Below, piece after piece: positions 30,962-39,987 of a stretch of 63,043 nucleotides of DNA. The translations under genes were made by a program, and so were the position numbers. The notes under the pieces were generated by a model. It did not search any database, was not told where the DNA came from, and saw nothing but the letters and a program-made list of their open reading frames with translations. The stretch is from a virus, in the IMG/VR virus record IMGVR_UViG_3300041409_000239, positions 1 to 63,043 of that record. The stretch is one strand, 5' to 3'. The stretch's first letter is position 1; each line of letters opens with the position of its first letter.

Positions 30962-32472
30962 CGGCCTGCGAGGGGAGAAACTCCGGTGCCCATCCGCACG
31001 TTGGTCGGAACCGCGAACGTGTCGCCCACCTTGTGCCGGTCGGCCCACATGGCCATGGCCACCGCGTCTCCACGGTCCGGCGAGCGGCCGAGCCGCTCCA
31101 CCACCTTGTCCTTGGGCTCCACCTGGATCTTGGGCGGTAGGCCGGTGGTGACCTGCCAGGTCGGCATGGTCAGGTCCGAGATCATCATGTCGTCCGGGGG
31201 GAGAGCGAGCGTGGGCTCATAGGCCGGGTCCAGCAACTCCCGAAGGTTCCAGTACGCGGCGGACCGGGTGTTCGTGAACCCGTACTTACCCGTCCGGTCG
31301 CGCGCCGCCGTGCGGGCCGAACCGACGTAGGGCAGCGCCCGGAGGTGAAGCTCGCGCATCCGGTCGTACACGCCAGCGCCCAGGCCGATCGTGTCGATGA
31401 TGGCCCGGCCGAGCCGACCCTGGAGGTCGGCAACCTGGCTCATGGTGTCGCGCCGCCGGTTGGCCTCCAACCGTACGAACGCGCCGTCCCGGATGGCCAT
31501 CACCGACTCGTCACCGCCTCGGCCCACGTCGACACCGGTCCAGAGCGGGCCACCGCCGTCGGGCCGGCCGGCGCGGTCCCACTCGTGCCAGCGCTCGATC
31601 GCCTGCTCGATCCAGGCCAGGGGGATCGTCGCGTCCTCGTCGCTCGCGTGGAACTCGCCAAGGACGCGGTTGTGGTAGATCGCGGAGTCCTGGCCCCACT
31701 GGAGCAGACGCTGATCGGCCCAGTGCCGGGAGATCCGGCCGGCGGTCACCGCCTCGTCCAGCTTCACATGGCGTGTCCACCAGTCCTCGTACCCAGGGGC
31801 GCGGCGGTGGATGTCGTAGAACCGGCCGCCAGGGGGGCCCGGGGTGCTCATGGCGAACGCGTACGCGTCGTCCCCGGTGTCGGGGCCCGCGTTCGAGAAC
31901 GCGCCCTCGATCGAGTCCCAGGTCTCGGGCGGGATGATCTTCGCCTCGTCAAGTAGGTACAGGAGCTGACGCGCGTGCGCGCCCTCGATCCGCTCGGGCT
32001 GGTTGCTGGCTACGGCGGTGGCCGCGCCGTAGTTGAGCTTGAGCCGGAGATCCAATAGATCCTTGTTCTTGACGAACGGGCTCCGGCCGAGGGTATCGAA
32101 ATCGATCTTGCCGGCCCACTTGTGGATCTCGGGCCAGAGGTAGACCTCAAGGTGTCGCCACGCGGACGCGGTGGTGATGATCTTCCAGTCCTGGCCGGCC
32201 AGGTCCCGGGTCGTCGCGAACCAGCAGACCAGCACCGCGCCCATGAAACTCTTGCCCAGGCCGTGAGGGCCACGCACAGCGACCCGCTTGCGGATAGGCA
32301 GTGCGTCCAGGACCTCCCCCTGGTAGCCCGCCAGGTCGACGCTCAGGCAGTCACGCGCCCAGGCCACGGGGGAGTTGTACCAGCGCCGCGCGGCCACGGC
32401 CTTCTGGATCTGAGCGCGGAGATCATCGTCGGGAGCCGGGAGGGTCATCGAGAACGGGTTCCGGTCACTCAT
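30958..32472 (-). CDS. terL: Terminase large subunit
   Basis: 504 aa, ATG at 32472 (8-nt overlap with the small subunit). ATPase: Walker A in RGPHGLGKSFMGA (about residue 70), Walker B LLYLLDEAKII (about 170). Nuclease: DVGRGGDESVMAIRDG (about 312), IIDTIGLGAGVYD (about 355) and a closing Asp in GRSPDRGDAVAMAMW. Motor and cutter for DNA packaging. The packaging type (cos or headful) cannot be told from the sequence, since the contig closes as a circle without visible physical ends. Confidence 0.95.
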   Translation of the reverse strand: MSDRNPFSMTLPAPDDDLRAQIQKAVAARRWYNSPVAWARDCLSVDLAGYQGEVLDALPIRKRVAVRGPHGLGKSFMGAVLVCWFATTRDLAGQDWKIITTASAWRHLEVYLWPEIHKWAGKIDFDTLGRSPFVKNKDLLDLRLKLNYGAATAVASNQPERIEGAHARQLLYLLDEAKIIPPETWDSIEGAFSNAGPDTGDDAYAFAMSTPGPPGGRFYDIHRRAPGYEDWWTRHVKLDEAVTAGRISRHWADQRLLQWGQDSAIYHNRVLGEFHASDEDATIPLAWIEQAIERWHEWDRAGRPDGGGPLWTGVDVGRGGDESVMAIRDGAFVRLEANRRRDTMSQVADLQGRLGRAIIDTIGLGAGVYDRMRELHLRALPYVGSARTAARDRTGKYGFTNTRSAAYWNLRELLDPAYEPTLALPPDDMMISDLTMPTWQVTTGLPPKIQVEPKDKVVERLGRSPDRGDAVAMAMWADRHKVGDTFAVPTNVRMGTGVSPLAGR

Positions 32473-33235
32473 CGAACACCGCGCCGCCTACCGCCGCGCC
32501 TACCGCCGCGATGGCCTTGATCGGGTTCCCCGGGTCGTTCTCGATGGCACTGAAATGGATGTCGATCAGGGCCGGCACCCGGTCCCACTGCTCGGGCGTG
32601 AGCTGGAGCGCGTCCAGCAGGCTCATCACCTTGCCGGTGGTGGTCTGGGTCCAGGTGGCCGCGATGTCGAGCATCCGGTCCGAGATCCCCATGTCGTGGG
32701 CCGTCTTGGCGTACCGGACCACGCGGTCCCGCTCGGCCGCCTCCAGGATCACCAGCGCGCGGACCTCTTCGGTCTGCCGGTAGACGATCCCATCCTTGCC
32801 GCCCATGCCGTACCGGTAGCCGATCAGGCCGGAGCCCTGGACCTCTTCGGTGGCGTGGGTGTTGTCGTCGCCCTCGGTGCTCTCGCCATCCTTGACCACC
32901 TGGGTTTGCAGGATGCGCGCGTACGCCTGGAGCCGTAACCACGACATCTCCAGCACGCGCAGCACGGTGAGGCGGTGGTCGATCGTCGGGGTGCCGGTCG
33001 CGGTCCACGCGGTGATCGTGGCCTGGCCCAGCTCGATGGCCAGCTCTTTGACCTTGCCCGCATGGGTGGTGCACGCGTCGGTGCCCTTGATCGCGATGGC
33101 GTGACAGGGCACCCGGCCGTGCTTGTTCTTGGTGCACTCCAGCCGGCCGTGGGTCTCGCACCACCGGGCGTTGCCGGGGTTCGGGACCGGCGCGTCGTTG
33201 CGCGCAAGGACGGGGTACTTCCGGGGTACTGGCAC
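32465..33235 (-). CDS. Terminase small subunit-like protein
   Basis: 256 aa from GTG at 33235, directly upstream of and overlapping terL. Early Cys/His cluster (WCETHGRLECTKNKHGRVPC, then ACTTHAGK) suggests a zinc-binding DNA-recognition head. The helical middle (IELGQATITAWTATGTPTID) and C-terminus (GNPIKAIAAVGAAVGGAVF) follow. TACTGT ends 6 nt before the GTG, so the late transcript may start leaderless here. Assignment by position and general architecture. Confidence 0.78.
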   Translation of the reverse strand: MPVPRKYPVLARNDAPVPNPGNARWCETHGRLECTKNKHGRVPCHAIAIKGTDACTTHAGKVKELAIELGQATITAWTATGTPTIDHRLTVLRVLEMSWLRLQAYARILQTQVVKDGESTEGDDNTHATEEVQGSGLIGYRYGMGGKDGIVYRQTEEVRALVILEAAERDRVVRYAKTAHDMGISDRMLDIAATWTQTTTGKVMSLLDALQLTPEQWDRVPALIDIHFSAIENDPGNPIKAIAAVGAAVGGAVFDE

Positions 33236-33373
33236 ACCTTCACAGTACCGGGGGACATCTCAGGTGGCACAACCTGACAGCCATGCCGTATGGTTCGGGT
33301 CGGCCGCCGGAGCAAGTCCTGGCGCGACACCACCCGATCAGAAGGATCGGGGGACCGTCCGGCGGCCACCGTG

Positions 33374-33409
33374 AAAGGCCCAGCACCGTGCTTCCGGGGT
33401 TGGGCCTTT
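33374..33409 (-). terminator. Terminator (second) after early operon
   Basis: AAAGGCCCA stem pairing with TGGGCCTTT, with an 18-nt loop. A T-run follows on both strands. Confidence 0.78.
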
Positions 33410-33428
33410 CTCGTGGCCTGGATACACC

Positions 33429-33463
33429 GAGGCCCGGACCCCCGCGAATAGGGTCCGGGCCTC
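33429..33463 (-). terminator. Terminator (first) after early operon
   Basis: 13-bp GAGGCCCGGACCC stem with a 9-nt loop. Tandem with the hairpin at 33374. Confidence 0.75.
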
Positions 33464-33535
33464 GGCCGTGCGCGCCGTCCTCGGATCAGAGACGAGGGGC
33501 CGCGCGGGTAGAGCGCTATGGAGAGCTGACCGATC

Positions 33536-34366
33536 CTAACCCCGAGCGCGGGGCCGCGTCGCGTAGACCGCGAACGAACCGACCACCAGGACCAGGAAGC
33601 CAACCGCGCCGATGCGGGCCGGCCAGTTGGTGCCGCCCTCTTCACCGGTCAGGGCCAGCTCCGGCAACGGGCTCTTGGTCACCTTGACCGCAGGCTTGGG
33701 CTTGGGCTTGCCGGTGGCCGAACCGGCCGGGTGCGGGATCGGCTTTGGGCACGCGAACGTGTGCGTGTCGCCCGCGTAGACCAACTTGGTCACCGTGGCC
33801 GCGTTGCCGGTGTCGGTGGCGTACCCGAGCTGGATATCGACACCCACGGTGTCCGCCGTGTAGACGTCGTCCAGCGCCGCCGTGTTGGTGAGCGGCAGGT
33901 CCACGAAGTTCGCCGGACCCGCGAGCGGGTGGTCCTGGCCGCCCGAGTCACCGGGTGCGATCTTGGAGGACCACCAGCCCAGCTCCCCCTCGTTCAGGGT
34001 CGAGAACGGCGCGTCCGTGCGGATCTTGAACAGCGGCTTTGCCCCGGTCACGTTGACCGTGGTCACCTCGGCGTGCTTGGGGAGGTCGGCCAGCTTGGTA
34101 GCCGGAAGCGCGTGGTGCGCCAGGCTCGCGCCGTTGAACCGGAGACCTTTCTCGATGCTCGACACGTTCGCGAACAGCGCCGACTCGTCATCGTGGCCGT
34201 ACCACTTCTTGATCTCCGGCGCGGCGGTGCACGTCGAGTAGACGGGCTTCACGGTGCCGTTGCCGTCGGTCGCGAGTGCCGGGCCGGCCAGGCCGACCAG
34301 CGCGAGGCCGACCACCAGGCCGGTTCCGGCGGCCAGCGCCACCAGGGCCTTGAGCTTGCGGAGCAT
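33536..34366 (-). CDS. Secreted, sortase-anchored surface protein
   Basis: 276 aa from ATG at 34366. Sec signal peptide (MLRKLKALVALAAGTGLVVG...ALATDG), an extracellular domain of about 190 aa with isolated Cys (STCTAAPEIKKWYG; HTFACPKPIPHP), and a Lys/Pro wall-spanning linker (GKPKPKPAVKVTKSP). It ends with a wall-sorting signal: LPELALTG, a hydrophobic helix (IGAVGFLVLVVGSFAVYA) and RPRARG. LALTG fits the LAxTG motif of class E sortases of Streptomyces and relatives. A phage gene placing a protein on the host wall suggests superinfection exclusion or altered host surface behaviour; this is inference. Last gene before the double terminator. Confidence 0.88.
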   Translation of the reverse strand: MLRKLKALVALAAGTGLVVGLALVGLAGPALATDGNGTVKPVYSTCTAAPEIKKWYGHDDESALFANVSSIEKGLRFNGASLAHHALPATKLADLPKHAEVTTVNVTGAKPLFKIRTDAPFSTLNEGELGWWSSKIAPGDSGGQDHPLAGPANFVDLPLTNTAALDDVYTADTVGVDIQLGYATDTGNAATVTKLVYAGDTHTFACPKPIPHPAGSATGKPKPKPAVKVTKSPLPELALTGEEGGTNWPARIGAVGFLVLVVGSFAVYATRPRARG

Positions 34367-34417
34367 GTTGATCCTTCCGTAGTGGTTGTGATCGGTAGCG
34401 AACGGTACCACAGGTTC

Positions 34418-35371
34418 CTACTTCTGGGCGACGAATCGACGCTCATCCGCGCGGAACAGGGACTCCACGGTCCACACACCGCCGGCCACCTGGGAGGTCG
34501 GGACCTGGACGCACACGTTGCCCGAGGCCGACGCGCCAGGGTAAAGCTCCCCCGCGTCGTCCAGGGCCGGCGCTGGCTCCACACCGCAATACGAGTCGGC
34601 CGAGCCCTTGCCGTAGACCACGCCGTTCTTGCCGAGGAAGCCCATCGAGATCCCCAACCACGGCATCATCGGGTCGCCCTCGGTGTGCTTGACCGTGGCC
34701 TTGACCATCACGAACGTGTTGCCGGCCTTGGGCTTCTCGTTGAACGTGTTCGCCTTGGTCACGGCCCTGACCGCCGCCGCGCCCGAGGTGGTCTTACCGA
34801 GGCTGGCCTCCCACTCGGGGAGGGTGAAGCGCTGGCCGGCCCGGTAGGGGTTGGCACGCGTACCGCGCTCGGCCGCCTTGGTCGGCGCGACCTTGCCGGC
34901 AACCGGCGCGGCGCTGGACTCGCCGATCGGCGCCGCGCCGTCCGGCTCCGAGCCCGCCAGGAGCCCGAGCCCCGCGATCCCGAGGACGCATCCGGCCACC
35001 ATGACCACCAGCGCACCGATCAGCCACGGGACCCAGCGCCGCCGCTTGGGCTTGCTGACCGCGCTCAGGTCGATCTCGGGGTTCTGGGCCTGGAGGTCGC
35101 GCAGTTCCGGCGGCGGCCCGTAGCCCTCCGGGGGCCGGCGCGCCGGCATCGGCTGGCGGGGTGCGCCGTAGGCGGCGGCGGTGTGCCAGAGCGGCGGGGC
35201 CTGCGGGTCGGACCAGACCACCTCGGCCTTGCCGTCGCGGTACCTGATCTCCTGGCCGGGCTGGACCACGTTCTGGGCCGCGATCGGCCGGATCACCCGC
35301 GTGTCATCTCCCGGGTTCTGCTCCCCCCAGACGGGCGCGTACGGGTCTGGGTGATTGTCCTGCTCTGTCAT
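34418..35371 (-). CDS. Membrane-anchored protein with DUF4352-like extracellular domain
   Basis: 317 aa, ATG at 35371. Pro-rich cytoplasmic N-terminus of about 110 aa (RRPPEGYGPPPELRDLQ), basic KPKRRR, one transmembrane helix (WVPWLIGALVVMVAGCVLGI), a linker (SSAAPVAGKVAPTKAAERG) and a beta domain with NTFVMVKATVKHTEGDP and VCVQVPTSQVAGGVWTVES, typical of DUF4352. The arrangement resembles host DUF4352 membrane proteins. Together with the sortase-anchored neighbour it makes an envelope-modifying pair. An operator lies just upstream of its RBS (35392-35407). Confidence 0.82.
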   Translation of the reverse strand: MTEQDNHPDPYAPVWGEQNPGDDTRVIRPIAAQNVVQPGQEIRYRDGKAEVVWSDPQAPPLWHTAAAYGAPRQPMPARRPPEGYGPPPELRDLQAQNPEIDLSAVSKPKRRRWVPWLIGALVVMVAGCVLGIAGLGLLAGSEPDGAAPIGESSAAPVAGKVAPTKAAERGTRANPYRAGQRFTLPEWEASLGKTTSGAAAVRAVTKANTFNEKPKAGNTFVMVKATVKHTEGDPMMPWLGISMGFLGKNGVVYGKGSADSYCGVEPAPALDDAGELYPGASASGNVCVQVPTSQVAGGVWTVESLFRADERRFVAQK

Positions 35372-35391
35372 GATTCTCGCTCCTCTGATCG

Positions 35392-35407
35392 TGACGTTTA
35401 AGTGTCA
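35392..35407 (-). promoter_or_regulatory. Orphan operator upstream of envelope genes
   Basis: Minus strand TGAC ACTTAAAC GTCA, 21-36 nt before the ATG at 35371, with no -10 at the expected place. Could block transcription or elongation into the two envelope genes. Confidence 0.65.
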
Positions 35408-35599
35408 GGCCCGTGGGGGCTTGGGGGTCCCACCACACCGGAAACCGGCTCGGGTGGCTCGGTACATCTGGTGTTCGGCGTGCTTGCCTGTGATCAGGCA
35501 TTGCGGATGGCGCGTGGCCACCGCGATCTGAGCCTGGACGGTCTCCGGGAGCTGGCTCACCGGCACCCGCACGGACCGGTGTTCGTGGTCCTCGGTCAT
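35405..35599 (-). CDS. Small hypothetical protein
   Basis: 64 aa, ATG at 35599 in an ATGA overlap. Opens MTEDHEHRSVRVPVSQLPET and continues VQAQIAVATRHPQCLITGKH. The Cys/His content may bind metal. The 3' end reaches the operator at 35392. Function unknown. Confidence 0.66.
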   Translation of the reverse strand: MTEDHEHRSVRVPVSQLPETVQAQIAVATRHPQCLITGKHAEHQMYRATRAGFRCGGTPKPPRA

Positions 35600-35745
35600 C
35601 GGATACGCACCCAGACCAACGTCATGTCGTACCGCTCGCGCCGCCACCGCCGGCCGCACCGGGTGCACTCGCGCACCCGCCACGGGCCATCGGTGTAATA
35701 CCGGCGGAGGTGCCGGCCGAACCAGCACTTGATCTGATCGAACAC
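35596..35745 (-). CDS. 49-aa zinc-ribbon protein
   Basis: GTG at 35745: MFDQIKCWFGRHLRRYYTDG, then RECTRCGRRWRRERYDMTL. A single CxxC with dense Arg; it may bind nucleic acid or dimerise around zinc. Located immediately after the polymerase stop (3 nt). Confidence 0.62.
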   Translation of the reverse strand: MFDQIKCWFGRHLRRYYTDGPWRVRECTRCGRRWRRERYDMTLVWVRIR

Positions 35746-35748
35746 GGT

Positions 35749-38700
35749 CTATCCCTTCTCGTAGCACTTGGACCAGTCGGACCCGAACGGCCCGGTGTCA
35801 GCCGTGATCGGCACGCCGCGCCACTCGAACGAGAGCGCCTCGACCACGGCGCGAGCCACCTCGGGCGCGTCAGCCGCCGGCACGCTCAACACGATCTCGT
35901 CATGGATCTGGGCCCGGAGCATGGGGAGGATCTCCGCCGGCAACGCCAACAGGCCGGTCATCATGATGTCTCGCGCCGCTCCCTGGCCCATGAGCGCCGG
36001 CCCCTGGGTGTGTGCGCGCTGGGGGTCTGCCCGCATGAGCCGGCCGAACCCGTTGTCCAGCAGTGCCCCCGAACCCGCAAGGGTCCGGATCTCCTCGCGC
36101 CACTCGACCAGCCGGCCGAACCGGTCGCGCATCGAGCGGTCGAATTGCACCACCAGCGCGGGATCGATCTCGTTCCCCTCGGAGATGGCCCTGATCGAGC
36201 GACCGTAGTTCCAGCCGTGCCCGATGGCCTTGGCCTCGTCGCGCCGCTTGACGTCCCCGAACAGGGCCAGTGCGATCTCTGAGTGCGGGTCGTCGGTCTT
36301 GAGCATCTGGATATAGGCCGGGTCCTGGCTCAGACCGGCGATGGCCCGCATGTCGACCTGGGAGAGGTCGGCCGTCATCACGACGTGGCCGGGCTCGGGG
36401 AGGAACACCGCGCGCTCGGTGTGCCGGCCGTTGCGCTTGCCCAGCACGGTGAGCCCTGGCGAGGTCACGGACCAGCGACCGGTGGCCTGATCGAATCCGA
36501 TCTTCGGGTGGACGCGGTCCCCGATCAGGTGGTTGTTGACGGTCTCGAACACCGAGCGCGCCGACACGATCCGGTACACGTTCTCCGCGATGGCCTTGAC
36601 CATCGGGAGGTGCCCATACTCGCTGGCCAGGTGGCGCATGTGGTCTGAGCTGATGTCGAGCTGGCCGGACTTCTCGGTCCGCCAGATCGAGGTGGCCCCG
36701 GCCGCCCGGAGCGCCTGCTCCAACCGCTCTTTGCCCACCTTCGTGCCCACGGGGGAGGCGTAGACCTTGCCGCGCCCGTCCTCCAGCGGTAGCCCGATGT
36801 TGCTGGCGAGCCAGTTCATGGCCACGGCCTTCTGGGCGTTGATCGCCGCGATCCGCTCGGCCAGGACCTCACGGTCCACGCGGAACCCGTTGTAGCTGAT
36901 CTGAGCCGCGATGGCCGCCACCCGGTGTTCCCGGGCCACGTACTCCGGCACGGTGCCGCCGGACTGCTCCAGCAAGGTCGCGTAGACCTGGCGAGAGAGG
37001 TTCACGTCCTGGTGCAGGTAGCTCCGGAACGCGGCCCCGTCCTCGGTGTCCGGGTCGGTGGGAATGCTCCCCCAACCGCCGTACTTCTTGGCCAGGGCCT
37101 TGCCCGCGTCGTCCTTACGGCCGAGCCCGAGCCGCTCGGCCAGCGAATCCAGGTCGTACCGGCGGGTGTGGTCGACACCTTTCTCCCGGGCCATCGGGGG
37201 GTCCAGGTAGCGGGCCAACAGGAGCGTGTCAACGAACCGGCCGCCGGCCGCGAACTCGTGGATGGTCGGCATGTCCAGCACGCCCTCGTGCACGAGTGCG
37301 GGGAGGTCGAACGCCATGATGTTGTGCCCGGTGGTGATCGTGGCGCCCGCGATGGCGCTCACCGCGAACGTGGCCGGACTGGAGCCGTCGATCTCGATCT
37401 CGTTCTCGTCCGAGGCGATGCCCGCCAGGGTCACGTACCCAGGGCCGTGGCGGTGAAGGTCGTCCGCGTCACCGGCCTCCAGGTCGAGCGCGAGCACGTC
37501 GGAGAACGGCCGGCCGTCGGTCATGGTGTCCACGAACCGCTCGGCCGCGCGCTGGAATGAACCCTCCAACACGTCCAGGCTCTCGGCTACCGGATCGGCC
37601 GGCGGAGCCGGCTCGGGCTCGGGAGCCGGTGGGACCGGGGGCACCGTCACGACCTCTGCCGTGTCACCAGGAGCGTGAACCCGCCAGAGCGTCACGTGGC
37701 CGTGCGCGTAGCCCACGCGCTCGATGCGGTGGCCCTCGTAGCGCCGGCCCTTGAGCCGGGAGTACGCCTCCCCCAGTTGCTTGCCGTACTTCTTGTCCGC
37801 CAGGTCGTCCAGGTTCGGCGGGGCCAGGTAGTTGGCCGTATCCGCGAGGGCCTTGTTACGCACCTCGGAGGTCCGGAACGGCGTGGTCCCGAACACCTCG
37901 GTCAGCCACGTCATGTGTCCGATCCAATACTGCGAGTCAAAGTCCGACTCCGAGCGCCACGCGGAGATGTTCTCCAGGAACCCCGGGAGGCCGGCGGTCT
38001 GGACCACGCCACCCGCGAACTTCTCCCAGGTCTCGAACGAACCGAACGAGGAGCCGCGCCGGGTGTACGGCTGGCCGGCCGCGAACCAGGCCCGGACCAA
38101 GGTCAGGATGGCCACCAGGAGATCCCGGCGGTGCTTGCGGGTCCAGGCCCCGAGGTCGAGCCCCGACTGGCCAGGGTGCCGGAACATTGATGAGGGCCGA
38201 TCCTGGGGGTTGTCGTAGTTCGGCCGGAGCGCGATCCGGTAGACACGCCGGGTGATGTCGCCTTTGACCTGGACCTGATTCCCGAGGCTCACCCACGTGA
38301 CGCGGTTCGGGAACTCCGCCATGGTCGAGACACCGAGGATGCGGTCCTGCCAGGTGGCGGCGGTCAGGGCCTGCGCGAGCGGTGCCCCCTGGAGCGTGTG
38401 GGCCTCATCGAACACGAAGAACTCTTGACCGGTGCGGAACGCACTCGTGATCTGCTTGCGCAGCTCCTCGGTGTCATCGACCCAGTTCATCGGCCGCGCC
38501 GGCTCCCCGGTGTAGACCGTGAGCAGCGAGTCCACCAACAGGTTCTTGCCCACACCCATCTGGAGGCCATCGATGACCGCCAGGGGCGCGTGCGGGACCA
38601 GACCACGGATCGCGGGAGTGACCAGTAGGGCCAGACAGTTGGCCTTGTCGGTGTCGGTGGCGAACGGGAAGTCCCCGAGCCACTCGTCCATCAACAGCAC

Positions 38701-39987
38701 GCGCGCGGCCTGGATCTCGGCCGGTGTCGGGTTCTCGGGCACCACCAGGCCGGCCAGCTCCGGGTCCTTCATGAGCATGGTCCGGGTCTCCGGGTCGTAG
38801 CCGGGTTCCAGGACGACGGAGCCGTCCGGGCGCACGAACGGCGCGTGTGCGATCCGGTCCAGGGGGGAGAACTTGCTGGCCTTGCTCATGACCGCCGCGA
38901 TGGCGTTGCCGTCGGGCCACTCGAACGAGTAGGTGGTCCCCTGGGCGCCGTTGTTCTCTTTGACGGTCACGCACGTTTCCTGGATCACGTCGCGCGCCGT
39001 GCCCCGGTCCACCGGGACCATGCGGGTGCCGTCGAGCTGGGAGATCACTCCCCCGTGGTTGAACAGCCGCTGTCCGTCCCACCGGCCGATCAGCGCGCCG
39101 GCCAGATCGTTGATCACGGTGAACCGGTCTTTGTTGACCACCAGGGTTACCCGGTCCTCGGCCCCCGGCCGGTCCTGGTCTTTGCTCTTGCCGGTCGGCC
39201 GCGCGTCGGCGGGCTTGGCCTTGGCGGTCTCGATGATCCGCTCCAGGTAGCCGGCGCGGCGCTCGGGCTCTTTGGTTGACAGCAAGTCGTCAAGTCCGGC
39301 CTTGCCACCGCCACCGGGGAGACGGCCGAACGAGACCTTGCTGGCGCCCTCGGCCATGAGGGCCTCGGCCAGCCCGGTGCCGGCCCGGAACACGTCCAGG
39401 TTGCTGGCCGCGTCCGCGTCGAGCAGGACCACCACGTCCTTGCCATCGGCCACCGCGAGGTCCGGGAGCGGCACGCCGTCCTTGGCCCACATCCGGCAAC
39501 CGGCCATGCCGTAGACCGACACACCGGCCGGCGCGTAACTGGCGGCGGCCAAGCACTGCTTGGTGCCTTCCACGATCAGGATGCGCTCAGCGGTGGGCAC
39601 CACGCGGACGGCCCAGAGGACCGGGTTCATCCCGATCCGGAACATGTACTTTTTGGGCCGGCCGTTCTGGTCGATGGTCGGCTCATCCGGGCGGACCTGG
39701 ATCTCGACCCGGCCGCCAGGGCTGGTCCACGGGAACAGCACCGCCGGAAAGTTCGAGTAGCTGGGCCACGGGTCGTCCAGCTCGGCCATGTCGTGCTTGC
39801 CGGTGATCGACCGAACCCCGAGGGCCACCGCCACGTCCAGCTCGATCGCGTGCGCCCGGAGGTAGTCCTCGTGAGCGGCGGTCAGCTCCCCCTTGATCGG
39901 GTCGGGCTCGATCTTGCCCTCGGTCACCTTGAGAAGTTCGACACCCTCAACCAGCCGGCGCTCATCCTCGCGAATCCCGTCCGTCAT
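35749..39987 (-). CDS. TOPRIM-helicase-family A DNA polymerase fusion
   Basis: 1412 aa from ATG at 39987 (a GTG at 40026 would add 13 aa). Domains in order: TOPRIM-type primase-like region (residues about 40-260: ILIVEGTKQCLAAA, then VVVLLDADAASN); SF3/DUF5906-like ATPase (about 290-720: Walker A GLQMGVGKNLL, Walker B EFFVFDEAHTL); Pro-rich linker (VPPVPPAPEPEPAPPADP, about 765); 3'-5' exonuclease (LALDLEAGD, GHNIMAFDLP, SYLHQDVNL); family A polymerase with motif A DLSQVDMRAIAGLSQD, motif B RRDEAKAIGHGWNYG and motif C QIHDEIVLSV. All catalytic residues appear intact. Phages usually encode these parts separately, so this is a near-complete replisome core in one chain. An orphan operator lies at 39276-39293. 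Confidence 0.93.
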   Translation of the reverse strand: MTDGIREDERRLVEGVELLKVTEGKIEPDPIKGELTAAHEDYLRAHAIELDVAVALGVRSITGKHDMAELDDPWPSYSNFPAVLFPWTSPGGRVEIQVRPDEPTIDQNGRPKKYMFRIGMNPVLWAVRVVPTAERILIVEGTKQCLAAASYAPAGVSVYGMAGCRMWAKDGVPLPDLAVADGKDVVVLLDADAASNLDVFRAGTGLAEALMAEGASKVSFGRLPGGGGKAGLDDLLSTKEPERRAGYLERIIETAKAKPADARPTGKSKDQDRPGAEDRVTLVVNKDRFTVINDLAGALIGRWDGQRLFNHGGVISQLDGTRMVPVDRGTARDVIQETCVTVKENNGAQGTTYSFEWPDGNAIAAVMSKASKFSPLDRIAHAPFVRPDGSVVLEPGYDPETRTMLMKDPELAGLVVPENPTPAEIQAARVLLMDEWLGDFPFATDTDKANCLALLVTPAIRGLVPHAPLAVIDGLQMGVGKNLLVDSLLTVYTGEPARPMNWVDDTEELRKQITSAFRTGQEFFVFDEAHTLQGAPLAQALTAATWQDRILGVSTMAEFPNRVTWVSLGNQVQVKGDITRRVYRIALRPNYDNPQDRPSSMFRHPGQSGLDLGAWTRKHRRDLLVAILTLVRAWFAAGQPYTRRGSSFGSFETWEKFAGGVVQTAGLPGFLENISAWRSESDFDSQYWIGHMTWLTEVFGTTPFRTSEVRNKALADTANYLAPPNLDDLADKKYGKQLGEAYSRLKGRRYEGHRIERVGYAHGHVTLWRVHAPGDTAEVVTVPPVPPAPEPEPAPPADPVAESLDVLEGSFQRAAERFVDTMTDGRPFSDVLALDLEAGDADDLHRHGPGYVTLAGIASDENEIEIDGSSPATFAVSAIAGATITTGHNIMAFDLPALVHEGVLDMPTIHEFAAGGRFVDTLLLARYLDPPMAREKGVDHTRRYDLDSLAERLGLGRKDDAGKALAKKYGGWGSIPTDPDTEDGAAFRSYLHQDVNLSRQVYATLLEQSGGTVPEYVAREHRVAAIAAQISYNGFRVDREVLAERIAAINAQKAVAMNWLASNIGLPLEDGRGKVYASPVGTKVGKERLEQALRAAGATSIWRTEKSGQLDISSDHMRHLASEYGHLPMVKAIAENVYRIVSARSVFETVNNHLIGDRVHPKIGFDQATGRWSVTSPGLTVLGKRNGRHTERAVFLPEPGHVVMTADLSQVDMRAIAGLSQDPAYIQMLKTDDPHSEIALALFGDVKRRDEAKAIGHGWNYGRSIRAISEGNEIDPALVVQFDRSMRDRFGRLVEWREEIRTLAGSGALLDNGFGRLMRADPQRAHTQGPALMGQGAARDIMMTGLLALPAEILPMLRAQIHDEIVLSVPAADAPEVARAVVEALSFEWRGVPITADTGPFGSDWSKCYEKG
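39276..39293 (-). promoter_or_regulatory. Orphan operator inside polymerase fusion gene
   Basis: Perfect TTGAC AGCAAGTC GTCAA, in the region linking the TOPRIM and helicase parts. Core only partly like the others. Confidence 0.5.

Larger units (their letters stand above)
33236..33535. other. Non-coding gap between early operon end and terminase
   Basis: 300 bp with no gene. It holds the two hairpin terminators listed here and, next to the terS start, TGAGATGTCCCCCGG followed by TACTGT. The same TGAGATGTCCCCC string occurs upstream of the tail chaperone gene (about 6675-6695). Confidence 0.7.

Noticed and set aside
33731-35401. Plus-strand ORF of 556 codons opposite the two envelope genes
   Set aside because: Antisense shadow. 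The minus-strand frames have a signal peptide, transmembrane helices and a sorting signal.
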